DNA of 64,000 nucleotides from Acanthopleura granulata (taxonomy: Eukaryota > Mollusca > Polyplacophora > Chitonida > Chitonidae). The notes under the pieces were generated by a model. It made no database searches. It saw only the letters and a program-made list of their open reading frames with translations, and was not told where the DNA came from. Each line of letters opens with the position of its first letter. The first letter of the stretch is position 1. Shown one piece after another: positions 48,561 to 61,636 of this stretch. The stretch lies in contig JABBOT010000004.1 in assembly GCA_016165875.1 (NCBI GenBank), forward strand, positions 29,851,866 through 29,915,865. Direction: 5' to 3'. A program made the translations under genes and the position numbers.

Positions 48561-49639
48561 CTAACAAGTAGCGCTACTGTCTCATAAGAGATTCTGCTAT
48601 TATAGTTGATGAGTATCAAAACAAACCCACAGCCCGTTTCTGGTGACTTTTAACTCTGGGAAATGCTGTCTGTGTTAAAGCATGATCATTGACATGATTT
48701 AAGAAAAAAAAATTGTTTTACAGATTTTTGTAAAATGGACCCTTAAGTTGTACATATAATCATATATACCTTGGTGTCATGTTGCTTCAGAATGGAATTA
48801 TTTTTGTAAACAAAGGACAAGGTAAGAGCAAAAGCACTTATGGACTGAAAACTGTATTCAGAACTGCTTTATTATTTTTTTCACACTGGAAAGAAATGTT
48901 ATTGTTTTCTTGTTGTTGTTTCATTGAGGTGATATCTGTTATTTAGGGGGTGAATAATTGTTATCTGTAAGGTGCATCATGACATTTGTTAACTTATATA
49001 TCTTAAAATTCTAGACTGGAAGTGTAAATATTTAACAAGACAATGAAATTTGAGGTTCTTAAGTTACAGTGTGACACAGTGATGTCCCTTGGTGTTCCAG
49101 CTTAATAGGTATATTTTTTTAAAGTGCTACATACTGAAGTCCCAATAAAAATGGGTAGAAATATTAAAATAATAGAATGGAAATACTACAGATCAAAACT
49201 ATCACTATGCTTTGACAGGACTTTTGGTTAATAACACTCTTAGCACATATTATTGAAGATTCTTTAAAAACAAAATCTTCACAGTGTCTGTAAAACTTTC
49301 CTGGGGTGATGTGATGATATTCCTTATACAACATTGAATCATGCACGTCACATCAACAGCATTTGCAAGTACAACGTCTTTTGTTGATATATGTCAGCAA
49401 TGTATGGAGCCAATTGTTCATGGGTGATCTCTCACCTGGTGAAGTGGAAAGGATAGATTTTTGTTTCTGTGTTCAACAATGAAATGTACAATGTACAATT
49501 TTAACACACAGTAATTATCTTAGAATTTAGGAAAGACAAACCTTTAAGGAGTAGATCTTTAACATGTATTTTGCCTACATAAGGCATCCGATAACTTGAA
49601 TAACCTGGTAAATTATTTCTTTTACTTTGATTCAAGCAG

Positions 49640-49806
49640 GACAGGAAGACACAGTAAATATACATTCTAAGGAATCCTCGTCATCCTGTAACGGAAAAAT
49701 TGTGGAGCAAGACGTAAAGCCTAAGCATACACACATAGGCACAGAATCTCATTGCATGCCAAATGAGAGGAATTCTGCTGGAGGTTCTCAGAGAATTGAT
49801 AGATAA
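49640..49806 (+). CDS. Possible alternative last exon of PEX26
   Basis: The acceptor TTCAAGCAG|GA opens, in the phase left by exon 3 or 4, a stop-free frame of 55 codons (GQEDTVNIHSKESSSSCNGK and on) ending in TAA. The polar composition looks coding, but no family is recognised and chance cannot be excluded. Confidence 0.3.
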
Positions 49807-49909
49807 ATTATGACGGATATAAATAAGCAGCCCAGCTCTCTGGCTCAGTGGTGATTAAAGCTCGATTGTTTTTCTTAAATATGAACTGTCCCTGTTGATC
49901 AATTTTTTG

Positions 49910-50680
49910 GGCACAAATTTGGCACAGTGTATCCTGGAGGTATCTGAAATACAGAGCCAAGGTGATTTAAAGATATATTTTTTTCAAGATCAAGAGTTTT
50001 ATGAAGCTTGGTATTTTCTATCTGCCCTTGATGTCCCCTTTGTGTATGATGTCATCCTGGCAGTATGCCATATTGTGCAGCAGTCAGTTGTGCTAATCAC
50101 ACTGAATTATGATGAGATAAGTTTTCATGCCTTCCCATCATACCCCTCCATGCAGTAAAAATGGATAATTGTCACAAGAAGCGAGTATTTTGAACCGAAC
50201 AAGCACTCTAAATTATACTCCAGCCATTTTGAGGAGACGTGTTTGGATCCAGTCTACCGACTGAAAATTCCGCATAAAAACCAGAAATGTCACAGTTACC
50301 TCATGCATACTTAACACACTAGAGCCAAGCAAGAGCAGACAAGATTCTTCTTGAAATGGTTTTGTTAAATATATTTTTATTTTCTTTGCGTAAAAATACT
50401 CACCAGATGCATGTTTTTCTTTGCATCATTTGTAACTTGATGACCAGAACAGATTATGCATTAGCAAATATTGTGTTTAGATCAAGGAACAGACTAGTAA
50501 ACATGGTGCCTTTGAAAATGCCAGAGTTATGTCATGCATATATCTGGTGCCGTTCGACAGACAAGTGATGTGCGATTTTCTTCTCAGAACTGTTTTGTGT
50601 TAAATATATTTTTATTTCAATAAGTAAAATTACTCATCAGATACATTTTTTATGTTTGCATTATTTTTTTTTTATCACAG
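49910..50680. repeat. Dispersed repeat family, copies B and C
   Basis: ggcacagtgtatcctggagg, cacactagagccaagcaaga and gatgcatgtttttctttgca match copy A. A weaker third match (tatatttttatttcaataag) follows from 50540. Open frames here are incidental. Confidence 0.6.
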
Positions 50681-51330
50681 GTATACCATTCAGTTAAATA
50701 AAGTGAAAAATAGAATAGATAAAGACAAGATAGAAAAGACAGAGACAGTACACCTTTACAGAAGTGCTAAATATTCCCCTGGGACACATCATGTTGCACT
50801 GACTACAGATTCATGTATGCTGGCTCTCGTTTTTGTTTTTGACCAGGGGTGATAATCACACCTCTTTCAGAATATGAGGAGTGTGATTTGCACACTCTCC
50901 CCAGACTTTGTTACTTCAGGCATGTGCTATTAGCATACCTGGATTTTGTTTTAGGAGTGTGCTGGGAGTGATAGCATGCATCAAATATGAACACCTATTT
51001 AGTATACTTGTATGTTCCATTTTCTGTATGCAGGTAGATGTATACCTTAAACATGGTCATACAATTGTGATGTGTATTGTTGGGGATTGATACAGTGTTC
51101 AGTTCTCATTTTAGCTGATTTTGTCTATATGTAGCCGTTTTAAAATGAATGAAATTCCCAGTACCTCTCCAAATTGCCATAATCTTGATGAATCAATCAA
51201 AGGATCATTCACATTCACAGATTTTATGGTCAACTCAATTGGTATTGTTAAATGTATTTTATTTCATTAGACAAAATGAAGTTTTCATTACACATTCACT
51301 GCAGGCAGAAGGTCGTTATTGCTTGTTCAT

Positions 51331-51430
51331 TTATTTAGACATGATATTAGCATTTTATGCCATGCTCAAAGATATTTCACTTAATAGACGACAGCCAATG
51401 GTGTGGTGGGCGGTAATTGGGCACAGCCAA
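51331..51430 (-). mobile_element. Degenerate SINE 3' part, inverted
   Basis: Contains ttatttagacatg, atgccatgctcaaagatatttcac and gacgacagccaatgg, a decayed inverted tail. Confidence 0.45.
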
Positions 51431-51989
51431 TGGGAAATTCATGACCATCCGCAAGACTTTCTCTGGTTTAAACTCATGTTTTGGCAGCATACCTTTAGAT
51501 ACCTTTACAGTAAATGACCTAACATTTCACAAAATGAAGCAAATAACTGATCCTGAAGTCTTGAAGCCTACACTTTTCCATTGGGATATCATTCTCTCTG
51601 AAACACCTTTTTCAGTTGAAAAGAACTCTCAGTTGCATGGCCTTATCTTAGGTCACTTACCGCAAAGCCATATAGTGCTGTTTACCATTTCCAGGGCAAA
51701 TTCTAGCACATTTGTTTCCAACAGTATCCTTACGTATGTGCCAGAGAGTCATCTGTTTGACGGTATAAGATGAAGCTGAACTTGCTTATTCCACTTGTTT
51801 AACACCATTCTCACACTAGCCACTTCATTAGCAGAGGAAACAGAAGTGTCTGGAACAAACCACTAACATTTGGCTAGTCACTGGTGAACTTTCCCACTTT
51901 TGACAATTAGACTATGTCATATTGGTGGAAGTAAGACAAGTCATTATCAAACTTCGGGGAAGACCAGTGTAAGACAGCAATGTCCATGG

Positions 51990-52210
51990 CTTCCTCTCTC
52001 CACTATAACCCACATCTCGTGACTCCCTCTCTTCACTATAACTCACATCTTGTGAAAAGCACGCACCTCTTGAACTGAACCAAGGCTTGCGCTCACCACT
52101 AGAACTCACATCTTGTGAATGGCACGCACCTCTTGAACTGAACCAAGGCTTGCTCTCTCCACCTTTTCCACCCGAACATCCATGGTTCGCTCCCCCCACT
52201 ATAACCCAGA
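51990..52210 (-). repeat. 63-bp minisatellite with open frame
   Basis: actcacatcttgtg recurs at 52042 and 52105 (63 bp), with diverged units either side. The minus strand stays open and encodes a 21-residue repeat (KPWFSSRGACHSQDV and similar). No exon signals or gene context. Confidence 0.65.
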
Positions 52211-53471
52211 TCTATTGAAAGGCATGCGCGTCTTCCACTGAAATAAAACTTATGCAAATGGAATGCTTTGGAGATACAGGAATCTTCTTGTTGCCTTAAA
52301 GGAGAAGACTATGGAAGAAAAATGGAAATTGTAGCTAAAACATTAAGGTTCGAAGATTTAAAAAACACCATCCAATTATTATTTAGATGTTGTCTGAGAA
52401 ACATATCATTGACACGAAGCTGGCTGAATGTTATGAATCTGTCGGGTTGCTCAAGCTGGGCTCCGTTCCCTTTCACTTGTTTCCGATGTGCTGTTTGTGC
52501 AGCCAAATGCGGCATCCTGCCAGCTTCTCATTCTGGTCTCCGCACTGACAAGTCGCTACAGCCGCAATCAAGTTGAATTTCTATATGTGTGTAAGAGTTG
52601 TGCACACTCAGGAGATGGAATGGTAATGAGAGTTACTGGCCAGGTTCATGTTGTATCCACTATTCGAGTACTAATTAATTCGGCGTTCTGATTGGTCAAA
52701 TTGTGTTCCCAGTTATGCATCGTTTTACATGGATTGAGGTGTCTTATGATCTATCTTGAAATTTGTTGTCTTGGAACTAAATGAAACCTAAAAAAAAAAA
52801 TTCATGGTCATATTTAAATCTTCAAAGCAAACTCTTTTACCATAAATGGCTTAATACATCCCCAGCTATTTCTTTAAGTTTTGAAGCTTCCTTCCCAGCA
52901 TCTGGAAAAAGACACTGAATACAAAAATTTCTGAATCAATGTTACCAGTATGGTATGAATAGAGGTTAGCACTATGTATATGCACTAAAAAGATACGACT
53001 GTGTAAGTGCCATAAGTGCAGTTTTCAAAAACATTAACAGCATATTTTCGATTAACCTGTATAAAGATTGGTAATGACAGCATAGAAGCCATACAGGGCT
53101 ATAAGCTAGTTCTTCATACACCTAATCCCAGCCTTCTTCACATATTACTGGCATCTCTTCCCTGTTCATTGCCATTTAGAGGTATGTGGTGACTACTTAA
53201 ATGTATCTGTTCTCTGCATTGGCATCATTAAAGGATACTAGAACCTCTCTTTATGTCACATTTTACAGTATATATACCTTGTGTAGCCCAAAATATGGAT
53301 CGAATATAATAATATGAATATACTCTGAAAGCTACAAGACTTCTGATTTCAAAAAATACTTTGAAAATTTATTTTTCATACCGATGAAAATGAAGAGAAA
53401 AGTTTTAAAATTATCAAAATGTCTTGAGCAGCATCATGTGTGACAAAATGTCAATAATTCATTTGCAGACT

Positions 53472-53748
53472 GAATTTATTTATTTCCTATTTGTTTGATT
53501 GGTGTTTTACGCAGTAATATTTCACTTATACGATGGCTACCAGCATTTGTGGGGAGAAGAAAACGAACAGAGCCCGGGAGAAACCCAAGAGCATTCGCAG
53601 GTTGCTAGTCGACCTTCCCACGCATGGCCAAAGAGGGAGCCAGCATGAGCTGGACTTGAACTCACAGCGACCGTATTGGTGGAAGGTTTCTGGGTCATTA
53701 TGCTGCACTAACACACTCACCAAATGAGCCATGGGAGCCCCTCAAATA
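53472..53748 (-). mobile_element. Full-length tRNA-derived SINE, inverted
   Basis: Reads as the reverse complement of the family from its 3' tail (gtttgattggtgttttacgc) to the tRNA head (ctcaccaaatgagccatggg); inverted B box ggacttgaact near 53652. Confidence 0.78.
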
Positions 53749-54723
53749 GAATTTAATCCAGAATTGTCCCACCACCCTTCAAAATGTCACAATATCAATC
53801 TACCTCTGTAGAATGCAAAAGTTATAATGCTCCATTACAGAGGAAATTTGTGCTTTACTAAAGTTTTGCTGGAATGGGTTTACAAGCCCCTCAACCTGGG
53901 ATGATTAAGGCTGTCTTTGTTGACTTGTGTATAAGGTCTACAATGGCTCTGTCTGCACAAGTCATGGTGCAGAATTAACAAATGTTAACAGGAGGCATGT
54001 CATGTTTACCACAGGCTTGTCTATTCACAGCCAATAATCACCCAATCTCAGTGAGTTAATCCCCTAAATCAGGAAGAGGTAAGACAACAACTACTTGGAT
54101 TCACTACAAGTTATAGTGTTGGTTACATTTTAGAAAATGGAGAATTAAAATGTGAAATAGCAAATTTTGTCCAAATTTCACCTCAACACGGTTCTAGTAT
54201 CCTTAAAATGCTATTGCTCTTTCCCTCTTTTCAATGATGAAGATGAACTACAGTTTGCATGAATCTGAACTTCGAGGGGCTGACAGTATGGTAAGGATGT
54301 AGCTAACTATCTTGTGGATTGTTCATTTATTTATTTGATTGTTGATTAATGATATACTGTAGAAGTTTTCACTTGAATGTCATTCAGTTTTCTGGATGGA
54401 GAAAACCAGAGTGGACTCTAGAACCAGCACTGGTCTACGAACTGGCCATGCAAGTGTCAACTGTTTATTCTCTCCTAGGCACAATATTCAGTGAACCCTG
54501 GCTGGATCGATAAATTCTGTTCAAGGCCAGGGTTTGGTCCATAACCTCTTGAGACATAGGAATTTAAATCCAGCAAAATTATCAGGTGTTCAACAATTTC
54601 GACTCCTCAGATTTACAAAATAAACATTTATATTTCTGGACATCAATAACGGAGAAATAATGCTGCACAGATCCCATGAATGATCTTTCTATATACATAT
54701 CAAAATTCAAATAATGAAGGTTG

Positions 54724-54890
54724 TGCTTTTCACCTAAAGTTTAACTTTTCAAGCACTATTTTGCTATTCTGTGGAGTTTTACTAATTTCTCATCCGAAAA
54801 ACTTAAATAAAAATGTTGGTGTCAAAAATATCATATTAAGACCTTTATGTGCTTGTAAAAGTGCAGTTTTAAACTTTAGGTGAAATACAG
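54724..54890. repeat. Small fold-back element
   Basis: tttcacctaaagtttaa (54728-54744) and ttaaactttaggtgaaa (54869-54885) are a perfect 17-bp inverted pair, with imperfect pairing continuing inward (acttttcaagcac / gtgcttgtaaaagt). Confidence 0.65.
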
Positions 54891-55576
54891 TGATCCCATA
54901 CAATGTGCAATTGTGGGGTATTAATCTCAGGCACTAACACAGGGCTTATTTGTTTCCTTAAGAAGTCAATCTGCTTGTAAATGATGCCAAGTCAATTGTT
55001 TAATTCCTCAACCATATTTTTTTTTTGTCTACTAACAATTTATGCCCAAAACTCCTTTATTTAGAACATAAGAAATGACAATGCCTGCATTGGGCAGCCT
55101 TATATATAAAGATCCAATCTTGATAAAAATGCCTTCAGAATAGGTTTTAAAAATGATATGTGAACTTGTATGAAGGTTAAAGAATTAATCGTTAATTATG
55201 GCACCATTCCAGTTCATAGAAAAAATTCTTGATTGAAATGTTATATTTAAATAGCTCTTTTTTATTCCACAAACTCCCACCAACTAACAAGCAAGGTATC
55301 TTAAAATTTAAGAACAATTTTTTCTTCGTGTTATAAGCTGTACAAGTTGTACTCAAAAAACCAAAATAATGCATACTTTTTTTATGAACAATAATCCATG
55401 AAACAAAATCATATGTGGTGCTGAACTCAGAGATAAAAACTAGTCACGTGTACAAAGACTTATGCACATTCAGCACAAATACTGATTTAGGTCAGATTTT
55501 GTTTTAAAATCTGACCAGGCCACATTCTAGCCAAGGTAGAAAAATAAGATTTCTTGAGGAGTTCATCTACTGAGGT

Positions 55577-55664
55577 TCTGGTTCTATTGTTCAAAATACA
55601 GCTGTTGTTCAACTTTATATTCTGGTTCTATTGTTCAAAATACAGCTGTTGTTCAACTTTATAT
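55577..55664. repeat. 44-bp perfect tandem duplication
   Basis: tctggttctattgttcaaaa and the next 24 bases occur twice head to tail (55577 and 55621). Confidence 0.85.
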
Positions 55665-57157
55665 ACAAGTCAGTTTCCAGGTTTGGGGTGCAAGAACCCC
55701 ATAACATTTTCAGGTTTATGGGGTCACTGACCTGGTTGGAGACACATGAACATGTATCTGTAATTTCACATCAAAACCAAAACATTCAATTGTTCCAGCT
55801 TGTACATTTCTTTATGCTTGAAAATTTGGCTTTGCTTGCAGAACCAATAGCTCCACATCTGACTAGGTTTTTTGTGTTTTTGCTCGTCTTGTTTTGTTAA
55901 CTCTAAATCAAGCAGAAAATGATAACAGAGCACCCTGATGATGTACTAAGGAACTGCCTATTTTCTAACACTCACTCACTGAACACTCTCTGGTGTCCCT
56001 TGATAAGTAAGCAGAACAAAGAGGAAATACATTTTGACTCACTGTTAGAGGTCACAAATATCATAAACTAACCGACCAAAAACTACAGCAAATGCCAGTA
56101 TTTATGGTCCATGTTGATGCAACAACAACAAGCCTCTGTTCTTAGTCTGTGGCAACTGAGCAACATTACACCAACATTCAATTATGGAATGTCTGGTTGA
56201 TACGTATTAATAAACTGGTGATATATCTCCTCATGACTAACTTTTGCTCAGATCACAGATATCTTGCTGCTATATCATCCAAGACCACTACAATACAAGA
56301 TTTCTTGATATTATCACGGGTCACAATTGGATACACAATAAACCCATGAGTTCATTTGTATTATCATTTCAACATGGACCATGTGTTAAAACAAGGATGA
56401 ATTTAGAATTTATATTCGTAAATTAAAGACTCTCCATACACATGTTAATAAATAAATGCTACACACCTCTAATGGGCTTAAATTCTCTGTGTTGACCATG
56501 AAACACTTTACACACAAATCAGAGTGTACTAAAAAAATTACAGGCTGTATATATAAATTTTACTAAGGATTTTACTAGCAGTCTCTCTGCTACTAGTTCA
56601 ACAAACAAGTCCTACAACCTGAGCTTCAAAAGTTGAGAAATCTTTTTCATCATTATTGATGGTGTATATCCCCTATGTTCTTGGTCAACTCTTTTAGGTC
56701 GTTCAAAAATTTACAAAAATAAGTGTCAGACAGCACAATCTCAACAACCCTTGGTATGACTGTCCTTTCAGTCCGCACACATGTAGCAAGGATTACACGA
56801 GGTAGCATGTCTGTACATAAACTACACAGCTGGACATCTCCCCACCTCAACTTAAGCTTCACTGACCATAATAGTAAAAACATTAAAATTCAATCTAACC
56901 TCCCAGCACGGGGATACATCAAAACAAAGAGGAAGGCACCTACGTTAAGATTAACCTTTGTGGTAACATGGGGGTGAAGGGGTGGGCTCACTTGACAGTA
57001 GTATAATTATTTTACACAGCAGCATCAAGACAGCTTTGGGCAACAGGACAGCTGGCAACATATTGGCCAATCACCACCCACGTATCGGAAAAGCTGCCTG
57101 TTGGCCCTGTCTGTGCTCTCCTGGCTGTTCAAACCATGACCTGCCGCAATCCTATCT

Positions 57158-57287
57158 TCAAGACTCCACTTGAGGCTTTGGGCATTTTCTGGCGATGTGA
57201 CCAGTCTGTTTGCAGTTGTAGCAGGTCACATCCTGACCAGTACCTTGCTCAGGGCAATCACGTGCAAAGTGGCCCACAGCTTTACAT
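57158..57287 (-). CDS. CCHC zinc-knuckle protein, last exon (CNBP-type)
   Basis: Acceptor TTCTTACAG|ATGTAAAG to TGA at 57160-57158. With the preceding exon it completes CYRCKAVGHFARDC and then encodes CYNCKQTGHIARKC, two C-x2-C-x4-H-x4-C knuckles, ending PQVES. Tandem knuckles of this kind mark CNBP/Gis2/Byr3 proteins, which bind single-stranded nucleic acid and act in translation and transcription. The 5' exons lie beyond the window, so the exact family member is open. Confidence 0.8.
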
Positions 57288-58321
57288 CTGTAAGAAAGAA
57301 AATCAGGCATTAATTTGCACATAATAAATGGTAAATACAATCAGGATTAAATCTTACAGCATCTTAGGGTGATAACATCTTTAAACCAAAATTTCATGTA
57401 ATGCCGTGACAGAGCAGTAAAAGAAAAAACCCACACACACACACAACCCCCCCCCCCAAAAACTAGAGCCCAAGAACTGTGAAATGGATCTATTCCTCTT
57501 CTAATTTTATTCTTCTTGTAACTAGTGAGCAGTTGTCTTCCAGTATAATTTCAGTCTTTTCCTTGCACGAATTGCCTGTTATTGTGTCCCTAATGGGGGA
57601 TCCAGCAGCAGTACTCTGCACCATTTTATGTCGATCTTTTCTTCCCCAGCTCATGACATTAGTTTAAAGAGAATGCATTGCACTAGAATATCATATTGTG
57701 ATATACCAAAAGACGTAAGACATTTTCCTTAACAAAATTTTGCAACTAAGTCCTCACCATTTCTAGTTGTTTGGTTAGTGTGAGCACCAACTAAGTCCAA
57801 AATATCTTCATTATTTGTATCACTACTGTGCATGGCAATAGGTCAATTTAACACATCATACTACAAGACATGTTTATTATAAATTTTTGTCAAGCTTGTA
57901 TTGGGGAAAATTTTCGGCATGATTCTACCTGGAGGTATTGGACCGTTAGAATATACCACTACTGCTTTAATTTGTGAGGGCCATCAGCTAAATGCATTCT
58001 GTCAACTGAAAACTGTCACCACTTCCACAGAATCACTCAAATGCCAACACCAATATTATGGCAATTTACTGTTATGCACAAAACCCCACAGAAAACTACT
58101 GTTTAACAAATGTACTACAGTCATATGAAATGCATGTCTACAGAAAGTACTCCCAAATGAAATGAAATAAAAATTTTCAAAAAAGTTTACAGATTCATCA
58201 CTCAACATCAGAGCTAACAGATATTTGGTGTGTTAAAATTGCTAATTTGAATCAGGCACTTGATTTGGGAGGATGGGGAAGGGGCATTTTCAAGAAGCAT
58301 ATACATGTATACTAAACTGAA

Positions 58322-58449
58322 AATCCAGCAACCTGCAGGTGGACGAGTTTCCCCTGTGCTCTAATCGGTTTCCTCCCACCATAATGCCTGCCTCTGTCGT
58401 ATCAGTAAAATATTCTTGAGTGCGGCATAAAACACCAATCAAATAAATA
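58322..58449 (+). mobile_element. SINE 3' half
   Basis: Contains cggtttcctcccaccataat, ttcttgagtgcggcataaaa and caccaatcaaataaataa. Lies in the intron of the zinc-knuckle gene. Confidence 0.65.
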
Positions 58450-60239
58450 ATTGAACCAAAAATCACAGATTGCTCTCCAACGTAACATTTAAAATCATAT
58501 GAAGCTGGGCAACATTTCTTCCAATACAGAATTAAGATTGTCAACAAAGCTGCAGATGTTTCAGGATATTTGCTCAATAATATGCTTAATAACATTCTAT
58601 AACAGCAAACAAATGCCTGCAGGCACTCAGATGCATAGAACCACTGTTCACGTTACCCACAACAGAAGGCAAAGAGACAGAAAGGTCAAAAATTGCATGT
58701 GAAATAAAGTTAGTTATGTTCTCATCTTATTATCCCATTAATTCAGTTTATGAGGGTTACTTTTGATGTCGTTGCTGAGAAATGAAAGTTCATATATATT
58801 GGGGTGTTCATTAGTAGCCAGCAGGTGGCCATTTTCGGTGCTGTGGGTGGCAAAACCAGCGCCTACTAAAGGTTACACATGTGCAATTCGACCAGTTGGG
58901 TCCAAGATTTGGCTCCTAATTGATGACTGCAGATCACTGATTAGATAATAGTGCCACACAAAATCTAGGTTGTTGAAACCCCATAAATTTCTATACTGTC
59001 ATTTTACACCGATTAAAACATATCAACTTTTTCTGCTTTGGATACAAATGAAAACTTTTTGTCAGTGGGATTGCCCAACACCCCTGGAGGTTATCAAGGT
59101 GACAAAATACTACTATGTCATTTCCAGGAGCAACAGCTCCAAAAAATGATGGTCATGTTTTACTGATTTTTTGATATGAAGTAGAGAAAAGTCCAAGCTG
59201 TGTGTGGTGGTATGGCAAATATTTGGGGATGTATATTTTGGGAGTTGAAGTTGACAAATTTACTGTATAAATAGTAAGGAAAATCAATGTGCTTATGTAA
59301 AGCTGACTAGAAAATAAAAAGTAATATGGCGTTGTTTCGCTCTTCTGAAAGAGAACTCTTTCACCTTTGTCACTGTAAAAGCCTCATTTTCACACACTCT
59401 TGCCTCTTTGCTATATCTTGTGTTTATCATTTAGATGACAATACTTTATTTTGGTGTGACAGATCTGATTATTTAATATTCTTGACTAACAAAACTTTGT
59501 GCGTTTTCCAACTGTGAGCTACACTTCCTGTGTGACTTATACATTGCCTGGATATTTCCACAGGTTGTAAATGTGACAGGCAAGGTACATGTCTGTTCTA
59601 TGTTCTTTGGCAGTAACACCAAGGGTTAATCAAGGCCAAATGTGTGACACGAGCATGGACCTCACCAACAGAAGTTCCACCAACTTCGACTTAGAAGATC
59701 TGCATGGATATTTTGGAGTACAGATGATGGACTAACATCCCCTCTATTCCAGTTTTTACTCTAGTCCTTTCAGTTATCCTTGGGCAGTAACCCAAGGGGT
59801 CAGGTCACATTTCACCTCTGCTGTCTGATAATTAACTTCCACATTATTTTCTCCATTTTAACGACTATCCAAACACTTGCTTGCCACAAGGTATGCCTAA
59901 ACAGAATTAGGAACTGTTAAATACATCCCTCTAGGCTACCTTACATGATGTAAACCTTTTTGCCACATACACTACCACAGGCAGTCAAGGTACCCACCAG
60001 TATGTGAAATTTACCCTTACCATCCTCACAACAGCGCATGCGCACTCGACCTTTCGGGACATAAAACTAAAAGGATAATACATGAAAGCACCACTTCAGA
60101 CATAAATAAAAATTTTATTCAATGTATAATCATTGCAAATGAGTCCCAACAAAAAACAATGAAGAAAACATCACGAAAGGAAGTTACTCAAAATGCATTT
60201 ATAACTTAAAAAGAGACATTATGTAGTAATGTCATAAAA

Positions 60240-61500
60240 CTGTGTAGGTGTGGTATAAATTTGGTGAACTTGGGCTAAACTTTTCAAGTTATAGAGCCTT
60301 TACAAGCCTTTTACAAAATTTAGCTTAAATATCCTAAACGACCTTGAAGAATAAGGTCAAGGTCGATGAAAATCAATAGGGTTATTCCTTATGCCAATAT
60401 GTAAGTGAGGTGTAAGTTTGGTGAACTTGAGGCCAAGCCATTCTAGAGACAGAGAGTTTACAAGCCTTGTATAAACTTTTACTTCAGTGACCCTTATGAG
60501 AAAGGTCAAGGTCACTGAAAATCAATAGGATTCTTCCTCATAATGTGTAAGTCTGGTGAACATGAGATAAACCATTCTAGCAATAGAGTGCTTATAAGGA
60601 ACATGGACTGAGAGATGGGCAGAAGCTGCTCACTACAACTAGGAGTAGTAGTGTTTCAAGAGAAATGATAACATGGTAGATGAACGTACAACTGATCACG
60701 AAAATGGATACTATGAATAATGCATATTGATATAGTCTACACTTGACCCAAGTTTTGTTGAAATTGGACAAAAAGAGTTAGAGGAATAGCATTTTGAATG
60801 AAAAGTTCAACCCGTAGAGCTAAAAACTGTATCTGAAAATATTTTCACTGATGATTTTTTTTTTTTTCACCTAGGTAAATGTGGTCAAATGTTTTCATTA
60901 TATGTGTACGATGTGTTTTACATACCACACTGTTAGCATGCCTAAAGCGTGATGTCACAAAGCATTCTGTACACCTTTACTTTCAGCTCTAAATGAAGTT
61001 CTTCTGAACCATTATCCTCACAAGTGTGCTTGTGTGTACAAAATCTAACGTGACACTTAAGTTTTGTCGCATCTTCAACAGATGCTGGACAGAAATTGAG
61101 ACGGACAACAGACCATCGAAAATGATTATCAATACGTTTCTACACCCGTATCAAGTATCAGAAAAAATGAACACAAACTATAACAGCAGTAGCATTTTGA
61201 AAGAACCGTTAACCTATAATGGATGAACAGACAGACAAAGAACTCATCATCGAAATTGAAATTCAACACTACGAAAAAAGTATCTTGACGTAGTGTACAC
61301 TGCAGAAATTGGAGAAAAAATGTAAGAGTAGCAGTACTTTAGAGGAAATGTTAACATATACTGGATGAACAGACAATCAAAATTGAAAATTATTGTGAAT
61401 TATTATCTTGATCTCATGGGCGCATGAACCAAGTATCGTTGAAATCAGACAAACGATTGTAGGAGGAGCAGCATTTTGCAAAGACGGACAACTTGCCAAT
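60240..61500. repeat. Dispersed/tandem mollusc-type repeat
   Basis: tttggtgaacttg, aaggtcaaggtc and gaaaatcaatagg recur at 60260-60540, a pattern I know as a common molluscan repeat. From about 60660, related units (gaacagacaga, gtagcattttg) repeat every 100-150 bp. Confidence 0.6.
60825..61005. mobile_element. Partial copy of the fold-back family
   Basis: Shares aaactgtatctgaaaatatt, ggtcaaatgttttcatta and a cacctttac motif with the element at 46.3-47.1 kb. Confidence 0.55.
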
Positions 61501-61555
61501 ACATAAGCTCTTCTGGCCTTTGACTAGTAGAGCTGAAAATTATGCCTGTTTGTAC

Positions 61556-61636
61556 CTGTAGCAGGAGCCAGTTGCTGCAGAGCCGTCTTCGTCACGGTTT
61601 GGGCAGTCCCGGGAGTAGTGGTCACCAGACCCACAC
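61556..61636 (-). CDS. CCHC zinc-knuckle protein, penultimate exon
   Basis: Acceptor CTCTTCAG|GTGTGG and donor CTACAG|GTACAAA; phase 2 at both ends, joining the last exon as CYR-CKAV. It encodes CGSGDHYSRDC (its first Cys pair must come from the upstream exon) and an acidic spacer. Confidence 0.78.

Larger units (their letters stand above)
47445..57157. other. Repeat-rich intergenic region
   Basis: Between PEX26 and the zinc-knuckle gene. Apart from the possible alternative exon and the repeats listed, I see no supported gene. Confidence 0.5.
57288..61555 (-). other. Last intron of the zinc-knuckle gene
   Basis: 4.3 kb with a SINE 3' half, a C-rich run at 57430-57460 and, from about 60.1 kb, dispersed repeats. 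No other exon seen. Confidence 0.5.

Noticed and set aside
50668..50852. Frame after a TTATCACAG acceptor on the plus strand
   Set aside because: Runs on from a dispersed repeat, no downstream donor or partner exon in phase.
51149..51517. 122-codon plus-strand frame
   Set aside because: Overlaps a decayed SINE and simple AT-rich sequence; no motif.
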